A stretch of 64,000 nt of DNA from Hymenobacter telluris (GCF_017313265.1 NZ_JAFLQZ010000016.1:1-64000); one strand, 5' to 3'; counted from the first letter of the stretch, positions 17,164-26,412 are shown. Made by a program: numbers and translations. The notes: a model not told the origin generated them from the letters alone.

Positions 17164-18507
17164 TAACTCTAACTCAGGCCCACGAATCAGTTGTTCGGCT
17201 ACGTGCCGGGCGTGGCGGATACAGTCGGGTACGCCCACGCCGCCGCGCCAGTTGGCGGCACTCCAGATGCCTTCGGCCTGAAGGGCATCGGTGGTAGCAT
17301 GTGCGGCCACAATGTGCTGGTCGTACTGCGGAATGGCTTTGTCCCAGAGGTAGCGGTACTGCCACAGCGGCTGCGCGGCTTTGATGTCGTACAGCCGGCT
17401 TAGCTCCTGGTGCACGGCGGCTTTCTGGGCGGTTTCCGGCTGCCGGGCATTGGCTTCATACTGCACACCGCCCACAAACGTGGTGAACAGCACCTGCCCA
17501 TCGGGCACGCGGTTCGGGAAGATAGAGCTGGTCCAGATGCTGCCGGCCGCGTAGGGCTGCTCCACTTTGGGGTGCAGCGCCCCAAATCCATCGAGTGGGT
17601 GACCGACATCGGCGCGGCGGTAGGCGGTGTACACGGCGGCCATAGGCGGGTAGTGCACAGCGGCCAAAGCGGCGGCAGCTTCCGGGAAAAGCGGGGCCAG
17701 CAAGGGCGCCGCTGCAAACGTTGGTAGGGCCAGCACTACAGCGTCGTACGAGAAGCCCCCGTTGCTACCCGCTGACGTTTGCACCTGGTAGCCACCCTTG
17801 GCGGTGCGGTGCAGCGCCAGTACCCGCCGGCCTACGTGGCGGTGGGTAAGCCTGGCAGCCAGCGTATCCGTTAGCCTTTGAATGCCGCCTTGCAGCGAAA
17901 TGATGCGGCGGCGGCCGGCCCCACCGCCGGTTTTAGCTAGCCCACGCAGCACCGAGCCGTACTGCTGCTCCAAGGCCGCCACCTTGCTAAAGGTCTTGTG
18001 AATGAGAAGCTGCGCCGGGTCGCCGGCATAGATGCCCGAGATGAACGGATTAACGGCGTAGTCAACTAGCTCGGAGCCGAAGCGGCGGCGGAAGAAGGCA
18101 TCCACCGTTTCGGTGGGGTTGAGCGGCGCGGCCGGGCGGCGCAACTCCCGCAGGATATTGAACTTGGCTTTCCAACTGAAAAAACTATTAGTAAGCAAAG
18201 CAGGTGGCGTACCAGGAAGCTGCTGGTAGCGCCCATTGCGCAGCACGTAGCGGTTTTTGCTAACAGCGGCGGCCTCCTGAATGTCTTCGGTTAACCCCAA
18301 TTCCGTTATCAGTTCCAGCAGCTCGTCGCTCAGTTGCAAGGAGTTGGGGCCGGTTTCAACGAGGTAGCCATCGGGGTGCGACACGGAGCGCAGGCAGCCG
18401 CCGGGCGTGGTTTTGGCTTCAAACAGGTCGTACGCAACGCCGGCTTTTTGCAACTGCCAAGCCAGCGTAAGGCCAGAAATACCGCCACCCAGAATAGCAA
18501 TGGTCAT
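17161..18507 (-). CDS. hemG: Protoporphyrinogen oxidase
   Basis: 448 aa FAD enzyme of the HemG/HemY type that oxidises protoporphyrinogen IX in haem synthesis. The dinucleotide fold is at the N-terminus (IAILGGGISGLTLAWQLQKA); SLQGGIQRLTDTLAARL lies in the middle, and a second FAD-contact region (NWRGGVGVPDCIRHARHVAE) near the C-terminus. Start ATG 18507 places the fold at residue 2. No other haem gene lies beside it. The stop codon is inside the terminator shared with the convergent operon. Confidence 0.9.
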   Translation of the reverse strand: MTIAILGGGISGLTLAWQLQKAGVAYDLFEAKTTPGGCLRSVSHPDGYLVETGPNSLQLSDELLELITELGLTEDIQEAAAVSKNRYVLRNGRYQQLPGTPPALLTNSFFSWKAKFNILRELRRPAAPLNPTETVDAFFRRRFGSELVDYAVNPFISGIYAGDPAQLLIHKTFSKVAALEQQYGSVLRGLAKTGGGAGRRRIISLQGGIQRLTDTLAARLTHRHVGRRVLALHRTAKGGYQVQTSAGSNGGFSYDAVVLALPTFAAAPLLAPLFPEAAAALAAVHYPPMAAVYTAYRRADVGHPLDGFGALHPKVEQPYAAGSIWTSSIFPNRVPDGQVLFTTFVGGVQYEANARQPETAQKAAVHQELSRLYDIKAAQPLWQYRYLWDKAIPQYDQHIVAAHATTDALQAEGIWSAANWRGGVGVPDCIRHARHVAEQLIRGPELEL

Positions 18508-18680
18508 ACCGTGGAGTAAGTAACGAAGCGAAGAAAAAGGAGCTATGCAGTAGATAACCACTTGCGGGCGCAAAGGTCATGGAAATTTATAATTCCAAGC
18601 CCCCGCGCCGTCAACTCCCGCAAAAACCGCAATTTTGCGCACTCTGCCCCACTTCTTACTTCGCTTACCAGCCTCCGCGT

Positions 18681-19223
18681 ATGCCTGCTACCAACAAAGC
18701 CGTTTTCCTAGACCGCGACGGGGTACTCAACCAGGAAATTGGGCATTATGTGTGGGACCCCAACCAGTTTGTGGTGCTGGAAGGCGTGCCGCAAAGCCTG
18801 GCCCAGCTCAAGCAAGCGGGCTATTACCTGATAGTTGTAACCAACCAGGCGGGTATTGCCAAGGGCCTATACACCCCACTCGATGTGCAGGCCTGCCACG
18901 CCAAGCTGCAAGCCGCCTGCGGCAACCTGATTGATGCATTCTACTTCGCGCCGGGCCATCCCAGCGTGTCGGAATCCTTGTCGCGCAAGCCCGATTCGCT
19001 GATGCTGGAGAAGGGGCTGGCCCGCTTCCACCTCGACCCCGCCCAGTGCTGGATGGTCGGTGACCGGTACCGCGACATGCAGGCCGGTCACAAAGTTGGG
19101 GTGCGCAGTATTTTGGTGGGAGAGGAGGAAACTACTGAGTACCAGCCCCGCGTAGCCGATTTGTCCGCCGCCGTGCAGCTGATTTTACAGGCCGCGCATC
19201 CCGCACCTACCACTACCAATTAA
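18681..19223 (+). CDS. gmhB: GmhB-like HAD phosphatase (heptose bisphosphate phosphatase type)
   Basis: 180 aa. HAD motif I AVFLDRDGVLNQE, motif II VTNQAGIAKG, Lys in LSRKPDSLMLEKG, and motif III MVGDRYRDMQAG. This is the histidinol-phosphatase/GmhB class, which in LPS heptose synthesis removes the 7-phosphate. The zinc-binding cysteine loop usual before the RKP motif is missing here (YFAPGHPSVSESLSRKP), as in zinc-free relatives, so the substrate could differ. ATG 18681 is chosen; the longer frame runs through the divergent promoter region. Confidence 0.75.
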   Translation: MPATNKAVFLDRDGVLNQEIGHYVWDPNQFVVLEGVPQSLAQLKQAGYYLIVVTNQAGIAKGLYTPLDVQACHAKLQAACGNLIDAFYFAPGHPSVSESLSRKPDSLMLEKGLARFHLDPAQCWMVGDRYRDMQAGHKVGVRSILVGEEETTEYQPRVADLSAAVQLILQAAHPAPTTTN

Positions 19224-19242
19224 GCGCGCTTTAGCCGAGCCA

Positions 19243-19289
19243 ATACGCAGAAAGCCGGCCTCTTGGTGAAGGGCCGGCTTTCTGCGTAT
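19243..19289. terminator. Terminator after the gmhB-like gene
   Basis: Perfect 18-bp inverted repeat (19243-19260 with 19272-19289), 11-nt loop. It separates the gmhB-like gene from the small lipoprotein gene that ends 19 nt further on the opposite strand, so it may serve both. Confidence 0.8.
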
Positions 19290-19307
19290 CGAGAAAATGC
19301 AGACGGA

Positions 19308-19460
19308 TTACTGGCGTGCTGCCGCCGATTCAGAGGTGCTGGCCGTGATGGGAGAGGCCACGTGAGTAGCCGGTTTGGTGCTGCTGTAGGCAGGGCACTG
19401 GGTTTTGCACGAGCTAAGCCCTACAACGGCCAATGCAACGAAAAGCAAAGTTCGTTTCAT
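19308..19460 (-). CDS. Tiny lipoprotein A (50 aa)
   Basis: MKRTLLFVALAVVGLSSC forms a lipoprotein signal with Cys18; the mature part is only ~33 residues (KTQCPAYSSTKPATH, then SPITASTSESAAARQ). It is a clear paralogue of the next lipoprotein upstream: both carry CPAYSSTK and SPxTAST and both end in ARQ. The matching ends and good codon structure argue strongly that this short frame is a real gene. Function unknown. It sits alone, between two terminators. Confidence 0.75.
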   Translation of the reverse strand: MKRTLLFVALAVVGLSSCKTQCPAYSSTKPATHVASPITASTSESAAARQ

Positions 19461-19594
19461 ATAAAAATGCAATTTTAGGTTTTCTGGTTTTAGGCAGTGT
19501 ATTCGAAATTAACACATTCCGGAAGATAACGCAGCGTTGGAGTTAAAATTATTCTAGTCATCTGTAATGCCACAGAAAATACGCAACAAAAAGA

Positions 19595-19630
19595 GAGGTC
19601 AGCTTCTATCCGCAGATAAAAGCTGACCTC
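19595..19630 (-). terminator. Terminator of lipoprotein B
   Basis: 11-bp inverted repeat (19595-19605 with 19620-19630), 14-nt loop, followed on the minus strand by a U-rich run (complement of AACAAAAAGA). It lies 35 nt past the stop of lipoprotein B and separates it from lipoprotein A. Confidence 0.75.
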
Positions 19631-19664
19631 AAGGGAGGACAAAGCCAAAAAAAGCCGTTCCTGC

Positions 19665-19823
19665 TTACTGCCGCGCTACCGAAGCAGAAGCCGTAGAGGC
19701 CGTAACCGGCGAAGAAACCCGGTGAGATGCTTTAGTGCTTGAATAAGCCGGGCAAACCGTTTTATTGCATGCACTCAAACCTAGTACGGCCACCGAAGCC
19801 AGGAGAAGTAGCTTTTTCATCAT
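19665..19823 (-). CDS. Tiny lipoprotein B (52 aa)
   Basis: MMKKLLLLASVAVLGLSAC is a lipoprotein signal (Cys19), followed by a ~33-residue mature part: NKTVCPAYSSTKASHR, then SPVTASTASASVARQ. Start is ATG 19823 or 19820. Paralogue of lipoprotein A with the same cysteine, CPAYSST motif and ARQ end. The second cysteine in the mature peptide is invariant between the two, so it may form a disulfide or bind a ligand. It follows the arginine decarboxylase gene (stop 19923) on the same strand. Confidence 0.75.
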   Translation of the reverse strand: MMKKLLLLASVAVLGLSACNKTVCPAYSSTKASHRVSSPVTASTASASVARQ

Positions 19824-19922
19824 CAAGTAGTTGAGCTGTTTTTGGGGATTAGTTATATCCTCAAAAATAGGATTTTCCAGCGGGCCAACCAAGGCCGCCC
19901 GCCGGAAAACCAGTAATATCAT

Positions 19923-21320
19923 TTATTGGTAACCCAGAATGCGCATCATGGAGGCGCTGTCCTGCTTTTCGGCAAACACCCGGTCGGTGAGGTTGCCCTC
20001 TTCGTCCCGGTCCAGGATAACCAGCTTGGGAGCCGGAATCAGGCAGTGCTTGATGCCACCGTAGCCGCTCAGGCTTTCCTGATAGGCACCGGTATGGAAA
20101 AAGCCCACGTACAGCGGCTCGGTGTCGGCGGGTTTGCGCTCCGGCAGGAACACCTGGTATATGTGCTTTTCAGCATTATAATAATCCTGTGAATCGCAGG
20201 TGAGGCCGCCGAGCTGGCAGCGCTTATACTGCTTGTTCCAGCCGTTGAGGGCCAGCAGGATAAAGCGCTGGTTCAGGGCCCAGGTATCAGGCAGGTTGGT
20301 GATAAATGAACCGTCAATCATGTACCACAACTCCTTGTCGTTCTGAAGCTTCTCATCCAGAATCGAGTAGATGGTTGCGCCCGATTCACCCACCGTGAAA
20401 ATGCCGAACTCGGTGAAAATATCCGGCTCTGGTACGCCTTCTTCCCCACAAATGCGCTGAATAGTACGCAGCACCTCGGCAATCATGTACGGGTAGTCGT
20501 ACTCGGGCTGGATGGAGGTTTGGATGGGCAGGCCGCCGCCAATGTCGATGGTGGTGAGGGTAGGGCACACCTTGCGCAGCTCACAGTACTTGTGCACAAA
20601 CCGGCTCAGCTCCGACCAGTAATATGAGGTGTCCTTAATGCCCGTGTTGATGAAGTAGTGCAGCATCGTCAGCTCGAAGCGCGGGTCGTTCTTGATGCGC
20701 TCCTGATACAGCGGAATGGCATCGGCGTAGCGAATACCCAGGCGCGAGGTGTAGAACTGGAAGCGTGGCTCTTCATCGGACGCCAAGCGCATGCCCACGT
20801 TGCACTTCTCCTGCACGTTGTCGTGGTAGTACTGCACCTCATTCGGCGAGTCGAGAATGGGCATGCAGTTCACGAAGCCGTCGTTGATGAGGGCGGTAAT
20901 TTCCTGCTTGTATTCCGCGGTTTTGAAGCCGTTGCAGATGATGAACGTATCCTTGGAAACCTTGCCTTTGGCGTGCATGGCCCGGATAATGCTCATATCA
21001 AACCACGACGAGGTTTCGATGTGCACGTCGTTTTTGAGGGCTTCTTCCACCACAAAGCTGAAGTGCGACGCCTTGGTGCAATAGGCGTAGGAATAGCGGC
21101 CCTTGTAGCCGATTTGCTCGATGCCTTCCTTGAACCACTGCTTGGCCCGCTGAATCTGGGTGCTGATTTTGGGTAGGTACGCCAGCCGCAGCGGCGTGCC
21201 GTGCTTCTCCACCAGGGCCATCAGGTCGATGTCGTGGAAGCGCAGCTCGTTTTGCTCGACGGTAAACTCCTGGCTGGGAAAGTCGAAAGTCTGCTTAATC
21301 AGGTCGTGGTAGGTGTCCAT
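19923..21320 (-). CDS. speA: Arginine decarboxylase (fold III, SpeA-like)
   Basis: 465 aa. PLP-dependent enzyme that would convert arginine to agmatine for polyamine synthesis. The PLP-lysine region is YSYAYCTKASHFSFVVEEAL near residue 82. Other family segments are DVHIETSSWFDMSIIRA, TIDIGGGLPIQTS and ELWYMIDGSFITNLPDTW. It is shorter than the ~660-aa E. coli SpeA and of the compact kind seen in Bacteroidota. A ureohydrolase gene is divergent from it. A probable promoter box at 21483 would give a long leader containing a palindrome. Confidence 0.85.
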   Translation of the reverse strand: MDTYHDLIKQTFDFPSQEFTVEQNELRFHDIDLMALVEKHGTPLRLAYLPKISTQIQRAKQWFKEGIEQIGYKGRYSYAYCTKASHFSFVVEEALKNDVHIETSSWFDMSIIRAMHAKGKVSKDTFIICNGFKTAEYKQEITALINDGFVNCMPILDSPNEVQYYHDNVQEKCNVGMRLASDEEPRFQFYTSRLGIRYADAIPLYQERIKNDPRFELTMLHYFINTGIKDTSYYWSELSRFVHKYCELRKVCPTLTTIDIGGGLPIQTSIQPEYDYPYMIAEVLRTIQRICGEEGVPEPDIFTEFGIFTVGESGATIYSILDEKLQNDKELWYMIDGSFITNLPDTWALNQRFILLALNGWNKQYKRCQLGGLTCDSQDYYNAEKHIYQVFLPERKPADTEPLYVGFFHTGAYQESLSGYGGIKHCLIPAPKLVILDRDEEGNLTDRVFAEKQDSASMMRILGYQ

Positions 21321-21324
21321 GTAG

Positions 21325-21472
21325 TAGTGCCTAGTGCCTAGTGCTTGGTGCCTAGTGTTTAGGGTGAAAGGAAACGGAAGAAAAAGAACACAAATGGCGT
21401 AGCAGTCTGGCTGGGCCTGTACCGAAGAGTAAGCTCCACTCTAAGCACCAAGCACTAATAACTAAGCACTAA
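21325..21472. repeat. Intergenic palindrome, TAGTGCCTAGTGCTTGG-word type
   Basis: Left arm 21325-21362 consists of near-tandem copies of GTGCCTA/GTGCTTGG; right arm 21441-21472 is the approximate complement (CTAAGCACCAAGCACTAATA and on). The ~80-nt middle is unrelated. It starts 4 nt upstream of the speA start codon and fills most of the speA/arginase gap. Confidence 0.7.
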
Positions 21473-21482
21473 ATTGCGTCCG

Positions 21483-21490
21483 CAAAGATA
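21483..21490 (-). promoter_or_regulatory. -7 box TATCTTTG on the minus strand
   Basis: Perfect TAnnTTTG match directed toward speA, 163 nt from its start codon. The whole palindrome at 21325-21472 would lie in the speA leader RNA. Confidence 0.4.
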
Positions 21491-21625
21491 CTCCCTTGGG
21501 GAGTTTTGGTTGTGCTATGTTCGTTGGTTGCGCCGGAAGGTCCGGGCGCGTCAAGCCTGAGTGGGAACCCACCCCCTCAATCGGCAAGCATCTAACCCAC
21601 CTAACCTCTTTTCTGCCAATGTAAT

Positions 21626-22627
21626 ATGCGACGTATCAAGTTGCTGGAAGTGCGCTCCGAACTTGGAGCCGGTACCCGAGGCGCCAGTATGGGCATTGAT
21701 GCCCTGAAAGTGGCCTGCCTCAACAAGGGCGGCGACTACTTCCGCCGATTCAACTCCGTGGTGGTGCCCGACCTGAACCACGTGCTCTTCGAGCCCAACC
21801 ACTTCCCCTGCGCCCGCCACATCGACTCGATTTATACGGTGCAGCGGGCCGTAGCCAGCGCCGTCGAGCAGACGTTGCGCTTCGGGGAGTTTCCGCTGGT
21901 GCTATCCGCCGACCACAGCAGCGCCAACGCCACCATTGCCGGCATCAAGGCGGCCTACCCCCACAAAACCCTGGGCGTTATCTGGATTGATGCCCACGCC
22001 GATATTCACTCGCCGTACACCACGCCCTCCGGCAACGTGCACGGCATGCCGCTGGCCGCCTCCCTGGGCGTAGACAACCGCGAGTGCCAGCGCCAGCAGC
22101 CCGACCAGGAAACCGAGTTTTTCTGGCAGCGCCTCAAAAACCTGAGTGTGCCCGGCCCGCGCCTGCTCCCCGAGCACCTCGTGTACGTAGCCGTGCGCGA
22201 CACCGAGCCCGAAGAAGACGCGCTGATTGAGCGCCTGGGCATCCGCTGGATTCGCCTGCCCGAAATCAAGGAAAAAGGCTCCCGCCAGCTTTCCCGTGAA
22301 ATTTACGAGCACCTGCGCTTCTGCGACATCGTGTACATTTCCTTCGACGTAGACAGCCTCGATGCCAGCTTTAGCCGCGGCACCGGCACGCCCGTCGCCG
22401 ATGGGTTGTACCTGTCGGAAGGGGAGAACCTGTGCCAGGATTTGCTGGAAAATGAGCGGGTAGTGTGCTTCGAGATGGGCGAAATCAACCCCACCCTCGA
22501 CCACGAAAACACCATGGCCCACAACGCCTTCAATATCCTGGAAAAAGCCACCGAAGCCATTGAGCGCCGGTTGCGGCTGGAAGAGGTAACGGCCCGCCAC
22601 CCCCGCGGCGAGGCCGCCGGGCGGTAG
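21626..22627 (+). CDS. Arginase/agmatinase-family ureohydrolase
   Basis: 333 aa. The dimanganese ligands are visible: H in LSADHSSANAT, the D-H-D set in WIDAHADIHSPYTTPSGNVH, and two D in SFDVDSLDAS. SGNVHGMPLA favours arginase (arginine to ornithine and urea) over agmatinase, but its position opposite arginine decarboxylase makes either possible. The ATG at 21626 (MRRIKLLEVRSELG) follows the gap with a plain start. Confidence 0.8.
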   Translation: MRRIKLLEVRSELGAGTRGASMGIDALKVACLNKGGDYFRRFNSVVVPDLNHVLFEPNHFPCARHIDSIYTVQRAVASAVEQTLRFGEFPLVLSADHSSANATIAGIKAAYPHKTLGVIWIDAHADIHSPYTTPSGNVHGMPLAASLGVDNRECQRQQPDQETEFFWQRLKNLSVPGPRLLPEHLVYVAVRDTEPEEDALIERLGIRWIRLPEIKEKGSRQLSREIYEHLRFCDIVYISFDVDSLDASFSRGTGTPVADGLYLSEGENLCQDLLENERVVCFEMGEINPTLDHENTMAHNAFNILEKATEAIERRLRLEEVTARHPRGEAAGR

Positions 22628-22756
22628 AGGGTCAGTTCTGATTGTAACTGGTTTAGTTTCGGGTTGTACGCTTCTCCTTCCAGTATGCCAGTGAAGGAGA
22701 GGAAGGTGGTAATTCTATCGTCCCTAACTTCCTCCCGTGGTTCTCCCCAGCCTTTC

Positions 22757-22764
22757 TACCTTTG
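22757..22764 (+). promoter_or_regulatory. -7 box TACCTTTG upstream of argS
   Basis: Perfect TAnnTTTG match, 113 nt before the proposed GTG start of argS. No clear -33 box. Confidence 0.4.
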
Positions 22765-22877
22765 TAGTAGTAGAAACCGGTAGCGGCTTCTGCTACTGCT
22801 TGTAGCGCCGGTGCTGGTTTACGCCGCCTCGTTTGCCGCAACGTAGGGGCCGTGCCGCTGCTACACCTTGCTTTTCC

Positions 22878-24671
22878 GTGCAACAACTCGAAAATACTCT
22901 CAAAACTGCGCTGGGCGCGGCTATTCAAAACGTATTCGGCGCTGAGGTGCCCGCCGCCCAACTGGTATTGCAGCCCACCCGCAAGGACTTTGCCGGCTCG
23001 TTTACGCTGGTTACGTTTCCGTTCACCAAAACCCTGGGCAAAGGCCCCGAGCAAATCGGGCAGGCGGTGGGGGAGTGGCTGGTGGCCAACGAGCCCGCCG
23101 TGAAAGGCTTCAACGTGGTGAAGGGCTTCCTGAACCTGGAAATTGCTGATGCGGAGTGGCTGAAGGTGTTCGAGCAACTGCGGCAGCTGCCGGCCGGCGC
23201 GCCCGTGGCCACCGGCGGCCCGCAGAACGTGGTAGTGGAGTATTCGTCGCCGAATACCAACAAGCCATTGCACCTGGGCCATTTGCGCAACAACTTCCTC
23301 GGTTACTCGGTGGCCGAAATCCTGAAAGCCACCGGCGCCACCGTCACCAAAGCCAACCTGGTTAACGACCGGGGTATCCACATCTGCAAGTCGATGCTGG
23401 CGTACCAGCAGTACGGCAACGGCGAAACGCCGCAGAGTGCTGGCATCAAAGGTGACCACCTGGCTGGCAAGTACTACGTGCTGTTCGAGAAGCACTACCG
23501 GGAGCAGGTGAAGCAGCTTGAGGCCGAAGGCGTAGCCGCCGACGTAGCCAAGCGCAAGGCCCCCCTGATGCTGGAAGCCCAGGACATGCTGCTTAAGTGG
23601 GAAGCCAACGACGAAGAGGTGGTAAACCTCTGGAAGCAGATGAACGGCTGGGTGTACGAAGGCTTCGATGAAACCTACAAGTCCATCGGTGTTGATTTCG
23701 ACAAGTACTACTACGAGTCGCAAACCTACTTGCTGGGCAAAGAGCGGGTGGAAGAGGGCCTGCAAAAAGGCGTGTTTTTCAAGAAGGACGACGGCTCCGT
23801 GTGGGTGGACCTCCAAGCCGAGGGCCTCGATGAGAAGCTACTGCTCCGCGCCGACGGTACCTCCGTGTACATCACCCAAGACCTGGGCACGGCCGAGCTG
23901 AAGTACCAGGATTTCCATTACGACCTGTCCGTTTACGTCATTGCCGACGAGCAGAACTACCACATGCAGGTGCTGAAGGCAGTGCTGGCCAAGCTCGGCA
24001 AGCCTTACGCCGACGCCATCTACCACCTCAGCTACGGCATGGTAGATTTGCCTTCGGGCAAGATGAAGAGCCGGGAAGGCACCGTAGTGGACGCCGACGA
24101 GCTAGTGCGCGAGGTGGTGGAAGCCGCCAAGCAAGCCACGCTGGAAAAAGGTAAGATTGAAGGTTTATCCGAGCAGGAGGCTGCCGAGCTATTCCACATG
24201 CTGGGCTTGGGCGCGCTGAAATACTACCTGCTGAAAGTGGACCCCAAGAAGCGGATGCTCTTCAACCCCGAGGAGTCGGTGAGCCTGGAAGGCCACACTG
24301 GGCCGTTCATTCAGTACAGCCACGCCCGGATTTCCAGCATCCTGCGCAAAGCGGCCGAGCAAGGCGTTGAGCCCAGCGCCCCGCTTGCCAATTCAGTGGA
24401 GCTACACAGCACCGAGCAGGAAATGATTCAGGAACTGGGCCGGTACGCTGCCGTAGTAGCCGAAGCCGCCCGGGCCCAGTCGCCGGCTTTGGTGGCGCAA
24501 TACGCTTACGATGTGGCTAAGGCCTACAACCGGTTCTATACCGAGGTGCCGATTTTCATTGAGCCGGATGCCACCAAGAAAGCCTTCCGGGTGGCGCTGT
24601 CGGCCCAAACGGCGCGGGCCATTAAGAGTAGCATGGGCTTGTTAGGCATTCCGGTGCCGGAGCGGATGTAG
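22878..24671 (+). CDS. argS: Arginyl-tRNA synthetase
   Basis: 597 aa class I synthetase charging tRNA-Arg. HIGH motif region SSPNTNKPLHLGHLRNNFLG near residue 125; the KMSKS position is the arginine-type variant GKMKSREGTVVDA near 395. The N-terminal additional domain and the C-terminal anticodon-binding domain (HARISSILRKA to the end) are complete. GTG 22878 begins the conserved QQLENTLKTAL; the longer frame from 22833 adds 15 low-complexity residues. Confidence 0.95.
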   Translation: MQQLENTLKTALGAAIQNVFGAEVPAAQLVLQPTRKDFAGSFTLVTFPFTKTLGKGPEQIGQAVGEWLVANEPAVKGFNVVKGFLNLEIADAEWLKVFEQLRQLPAGAPVATGGPQNVVVEYSSPNTNKPLHLGHLRNNFLGYSVAEILKATGATVTKANLVNDRGIHICKSMLAYQQYGNGETPQSAGIKGDHLAGKYYVLFEKHYREQVKQLEAEGVAADVAKRKAPLMLEAQDMLLKWEANDEEVVNLWKQMNGWVYEGFDETYKSIGVDFDKYYYESQTYLLGKERVEEGLQKGVFFKKDDGSVWVDLQAEGLDEKLLLRADGTSVYITQDLGTAELKYQDFHYDLSVYVIADEQNYHMQVLKAVLAKLGKPYADAIYHLSYGMVDLPSGKMKSREGTVVDADELVREVVEAAKQATLEKGKIEGLSEQEAAELFHMLGLGALKYYLLKVDPKKRMLFNPEESVSLEGHTGPFIQYSHARISSILRKAAEQGVEPSAPLANSVELHSTEQEMIQELGRYAAVVAEAARAQSPALVAQYAYDVAKAYNRFYTEVPIFIEPDATKKAFRVALSAQTARAIKSSMGLLGIPVPERM

Positions 24672-24685
24672 TGTCCAGGTAAGCC

Positions 24686-24744
24686 GTTAATCAACACAAT
24701 GCCCCGCTTTACACTAAGTAAAGCGGGGCATTGTGTTGATTAAC
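24686..24744. terminator. Bidirectional terminator between argS and the susD-like gene
   Basis: Perfect 27-bp stem (24686-24712 with 24718-24744) with a 5-nt loop, A/T-rich at its base on both sides. The longest perfect terminator stem in the window, between convergent genes. Confidence 0.9.
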
Positions 24745-24798
24745 CAAGCTACGTTAGGCAGTGCTCCTACAAACACTTACCCAACGTAGCACCGAGGC

Positions 24799-26412
24799 TT
24801 AGTTGTAGCCAGGGTTTTGCGGCACCTTCCAGCTTTGAGCGTCATTCAAAGGAATTGGCAGCAGAGGCGTCGGGTTCACCGAGGTTTCGGTAGCTACGTG
24901 CGACATGGCCCGGGCCCGCACTTCAGGCGACAGGATGGCCATGTAGCGGCCCGTCCGCATCAAATCCCAGAGGCGCAACGACTCCTCGCCAAACTCCACC
25001 CGCCGCTCGTGCCAGATGGCATTCAGCAAGGGTTGGCCCGACAAACTCATTGCCAGGTCTGGCAGCGTGCCGGCGGGGGCGTTGGTAGGCTCGTAGGTGA
25101 GCGTGCCCAAGCGGGTGCCGGGTGGCCGGGTGGAAAGGCGGGCCCGGCCGCGCACCTGATTGACCAGCATTACAGCTTCGGCGGGGCGGTTTAGCCGGGC
25201 TGCGGCTTCAGCCTTCATCAGCAGAATATCGGCGTAGCGAATCTTACGGATGTTCTGCGGGCCCGACTCCGGCGCATTGGGTCGGAGGATAGCCGCCTTC
25301 CGGTTGAAATAGCCCGTAGCGTTTTGGGTGAGGTCGATGCGGTTGAGGATGCCCAGCACGATGTCGTTGTCCTTAATAATGGTGACTTCGCGGCGTGGGT
25401 CGTTGGTCTCAAACTCATCCACGAGACTCTGCGTGGGGTTGTTGAACCCGTAGCCAAACGTGTTGCGGTTGTTCTGAAAAATATTGCTGGTGGTACCTAT
25501 CGAAATAGGGCCGTACCCGTTGTTGTCCGAGCCAAACTGGATTTCAAACAACGATTCGCTGCTGTTCTCCCCAATGTCCTGGTGAATGGCCGCGTAGTTG
25601 GCCAGCAGGCTGTATTGGTTGGAGGCAGTAATGGTGTTCGTAATGTCGTACACTTCCTGCCACGTGTGGTTGTTGCCGTTCACGGTGCCCAGCTGGTACA
25701 TGATAACGCGGGCCAGGTAGCCGTTGGCGGCGCCTTTGGTCGCGCGGCCCAGGTCGGCAGCAGCATAAGCGCTTTTTTCCGGCAGCAAACCCGCGGCATC
25801 CTTCAGGTCCTTCTCAATAAAGGCGTAGGTCTGCGCGATGGTCGCGCGGGTTGCGTTGGGAGCTTCCGTCGGCGTCAGGGTTTTCTCGAACAGCGGAACG
25901 CCCCCGTACAGCTTCACCAGGTTGAAGTAGAAATACGCCCGCAGAAACAGGGCTTCGCCTTTCAGGCGCGATTTGAGCGCCGCGTCGATAGTGCCCGCAT
26001 CCACGTTGTTAATCACCGTGTTAGCGCGCGCAATACCCGTGAAGCTATGCGTCCAGAGTGAGTTGACGATGGGACTACTAGTTGGCGTGTTCCAGGTTTT
26101 GAGCTCGATAAGGGAAGGAAAGTCGCTGGGTGAGCTGCCCCCCTTGTCGGAATCATCCGTCATTAAGTCGCCAAACATCCATTCGAAGTTCTGGGCCACG
26201 TACTGGCCGTTGGGGTCACCCCATTTGGGGCCCTGGTCCCAGGCGGCTACATCGTACACGGCATTAATGGCCTGCACGGCATTGGTAGGGTCCCGGAAAA
26301 GATTGTCCTGCGTGGTGGTGCCAAGCGGCTCCTTATCGAGGAAGCTCTTGCAGCCAGGAGCCAGGGCGGTAGTCAGCAACAGGCCGAACAAAGCGGCGCG
26401 GGTAAGTTTCAT
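24799..26412 (-). CDS. SusD/RagB-family outer-membrane nutrient-binding lipoprotein
   Basis: 537 aa. Lipoprotein signal MKLTRAALFGLLLTTALAPGC (C21), then KSFLDKEPLGTTTQDNLFRD, the common SusD N-terminus. Family C-terminal pieces include RYADILLMKAEAAARLN, LLNAIWHERRVEFGEESLRL and LWDLMRTGRY. SusD proteins form the lid over a SusC channel and capture oligomers outside the cell. The start is 25 nt after the SusC stop. Nothing in the locus points to a particular glycan or peptide substrate. Confidence 0.93.
   Translation of the reverse strand: MKLTRAALFGLLLTTALAPGCKSFLDKEPLGTTTQDNLFRDPTNAVQAINAVYDVAAWDQGPKWGDPNGQYVAQNFEWMFGDLMTDDSDKGGSSPSDFPSLIELKTWNTPTSSPIVNSLWTHSFTGIARANTVINNVDAGTIDAALKSRLKGEALFLRAYFYFNLVKLYGGVPLFEKTLTPTEAPNATRATIAQTYAFIEKDLKDAAGLLPEKSAYAAADLGRATKGAANGYLARVIMYQLGTVNGNNHTWQEVYDITNTITASNQYSLLANYAAIHQDIGENSSESLFEIQFGSDNNGYGPISIGTTSNIFQNNRNTFGYGFNNPTQSLVDEFETNDPRREVTIIKDNDIVLGILNRIDLTQNATGYFNRKAAILRPNAPESGPQNIRKIRYADILLMKAEAAARLNRPAEAVMLVNQVRGRARLSTRPPGTRLGTLTYEPTNAPAGTLPDLAMSLSGQPLLNAIWHERRVEFGEESLRLWDLMRTGRYMAILSPEVRARAMSHVATETSVNPTPLLPIPLNDAQSWKVPQNPGYN

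Noticed and set aside
22653..23816. 387-aa open frame antisense to argS
   Set aside because: Mirror of the argS coding pattern with biased composition; argS motifs are intact on the other strand.
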